The notes beneath the pieces were generated by a model. It saw only the letters and a program-made list of their open reading frames with translations, was not told the origin of the DNA and did not search any database. From Monosiga brevicollis MX1 (taxonomy: Eukaryota > Opisthokonta > Choanoflagellata > Craspedida > Salpingoecidae), in contig NW_001865040.1 in NCBI RefSeq assembly GCF_000002865.3, positions 2,454,646 to 2,518,645 of the forward strand: DNA of 64,000 bases. Reading direction: 5' to 3'. The translations under genes were made by a program, and so were the position numbers. Numbering within the stretch: the first letter of the stretch is position 1; each line of letters opens with the position of its first letter. Shown here piece after piece: positions 63,531 to 64,000 of the stretch.

Positions 63531-64000
63531 AATTATGAACATCAACAGCATGCAGCCGGGCAGCTGCGAGCCGGCTCGCTGTGTGTGCGCTAGCTCGTCT
63601 GTAGAGCCTTGTTTTGGGGCTTGTAACACGGGGGCTCCTGTACCTGCACAGCCCCAGGGCGAATGCAGAGATGTTGCAGCCAGACACTTTGTCGCACTGA
63701 AGGAGGCGTGGCAGCCCGCCGTGTTGACCCTGTCTATCGCGGCCGAGCGAGTTGAGGTGACGAGAACGAGAACGAGAACGAGAACGAGAGAGAGGAGTGC
63801 AGCACGAAAAAACTCAAAAAAACAATCAATTTGGCCGGTGTGTGATGAGTGTGGTGATGGCGATGCTCGGGTGTGGGTATGGGTCAGCTTTTGCCCTTGC
63901 ATCCGCATGGATATGTGTGCGACTCTGTTCACCAAGGTGTGAGCGACTCTGGCCTGACACGCGCGTGTGGCCATCTGCACACTCGGGTGTGATAGATTTC
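63531..64000. other. window end, no resolved gene
   Basis: May contain 5' introns or exons of the RhoGAP gene. A (GAGAAC)n hexanucleotide repeat lies at 63760-63788, followed by an A-rich run. No coding sequence can be supported. Confidence 0.4.

Overview
The window is nuclear DNA from an intron-rich, GC-rich, gene-dense unicellular eukaryote. Genes lie on both strands, introns are mostly about 80-250 bp with GT..AG ends, and intergenic gaps are often below 1 kb. The gene set (FANCL, SSU72, a USP9X-type deubiquitinase, coronin, a RhoGAP protein, a PXMP2/Mpv17 channel and a chitin synthase with two SAM domains) and the abundant microsatellites fit a choanoflagellate, perhaps Monosiga brevicollis. 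That assignment is inference from gene content, not a database match. There is no prokaryotic feature, CRISPR array or convincing intact mobile element.

Layout. 1-344 (-): start of a CS-domain (NudC/p23-like) protein with a Cdc37-like N-terminus. 650-1738 (+): SSU72 phosphatase. About 2801-12050 (+): a very large WD-repeat/helical protein with a long disordered region containing 55 glutamines. 12452-14507 (+): FANCL, reconstructed exon by exon. 15029-15647 (+): a small four-helix membrane protein. 17091-17969 and 18887-19872 (+): tandem NmrA-like NAD(P)-binding paralogues, one with an intron and one without. 20455-27695 (-): a large unrecognised HEAT/ARM-like protein. 28647-30307 (+): a kinesin-light-chain-like TPR protein. 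30896-42340 (-): a USP9X-family deubiquitinase. 44604-45723 (-): a PXMP2/Mpv17-family membrane protein. 47585-57111 (+): chitin synthase with two SAM domains. 57575-59374 (-): coronin. 60381-63530 (-, 5' end open): a RhoGAP protein.

How the genes work together. There are no operons. FANCL (ubiquitin ligase), the USP9X-like deubiquitinase and SSU72 (RNA polymerase II CTD phosphatase) are conserved nuclear or regulatory genes. Coronin and the RhoGAP protein both act on the actin cortex, and the chitin synthase builds extracellular polysaccharide. Their proximity probably has no functional meaning.

Repeats form the second layer of the window. Trinucleotide repeats in introns read (TTG/GTT)n on the sense strand in all four cases, and (GA)n tracts sit in intergenic regions, two of them interrupted by assembly gaps. 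Exon borders were read by eye from splice consensus plus protein-family similarity recalled from memory. They are firm for SSU72, FANCL, coronin, the PXMP2-like gene, the TPR gene and the NmrA pair. They are approximate for the four largest genes, which are given as spans.
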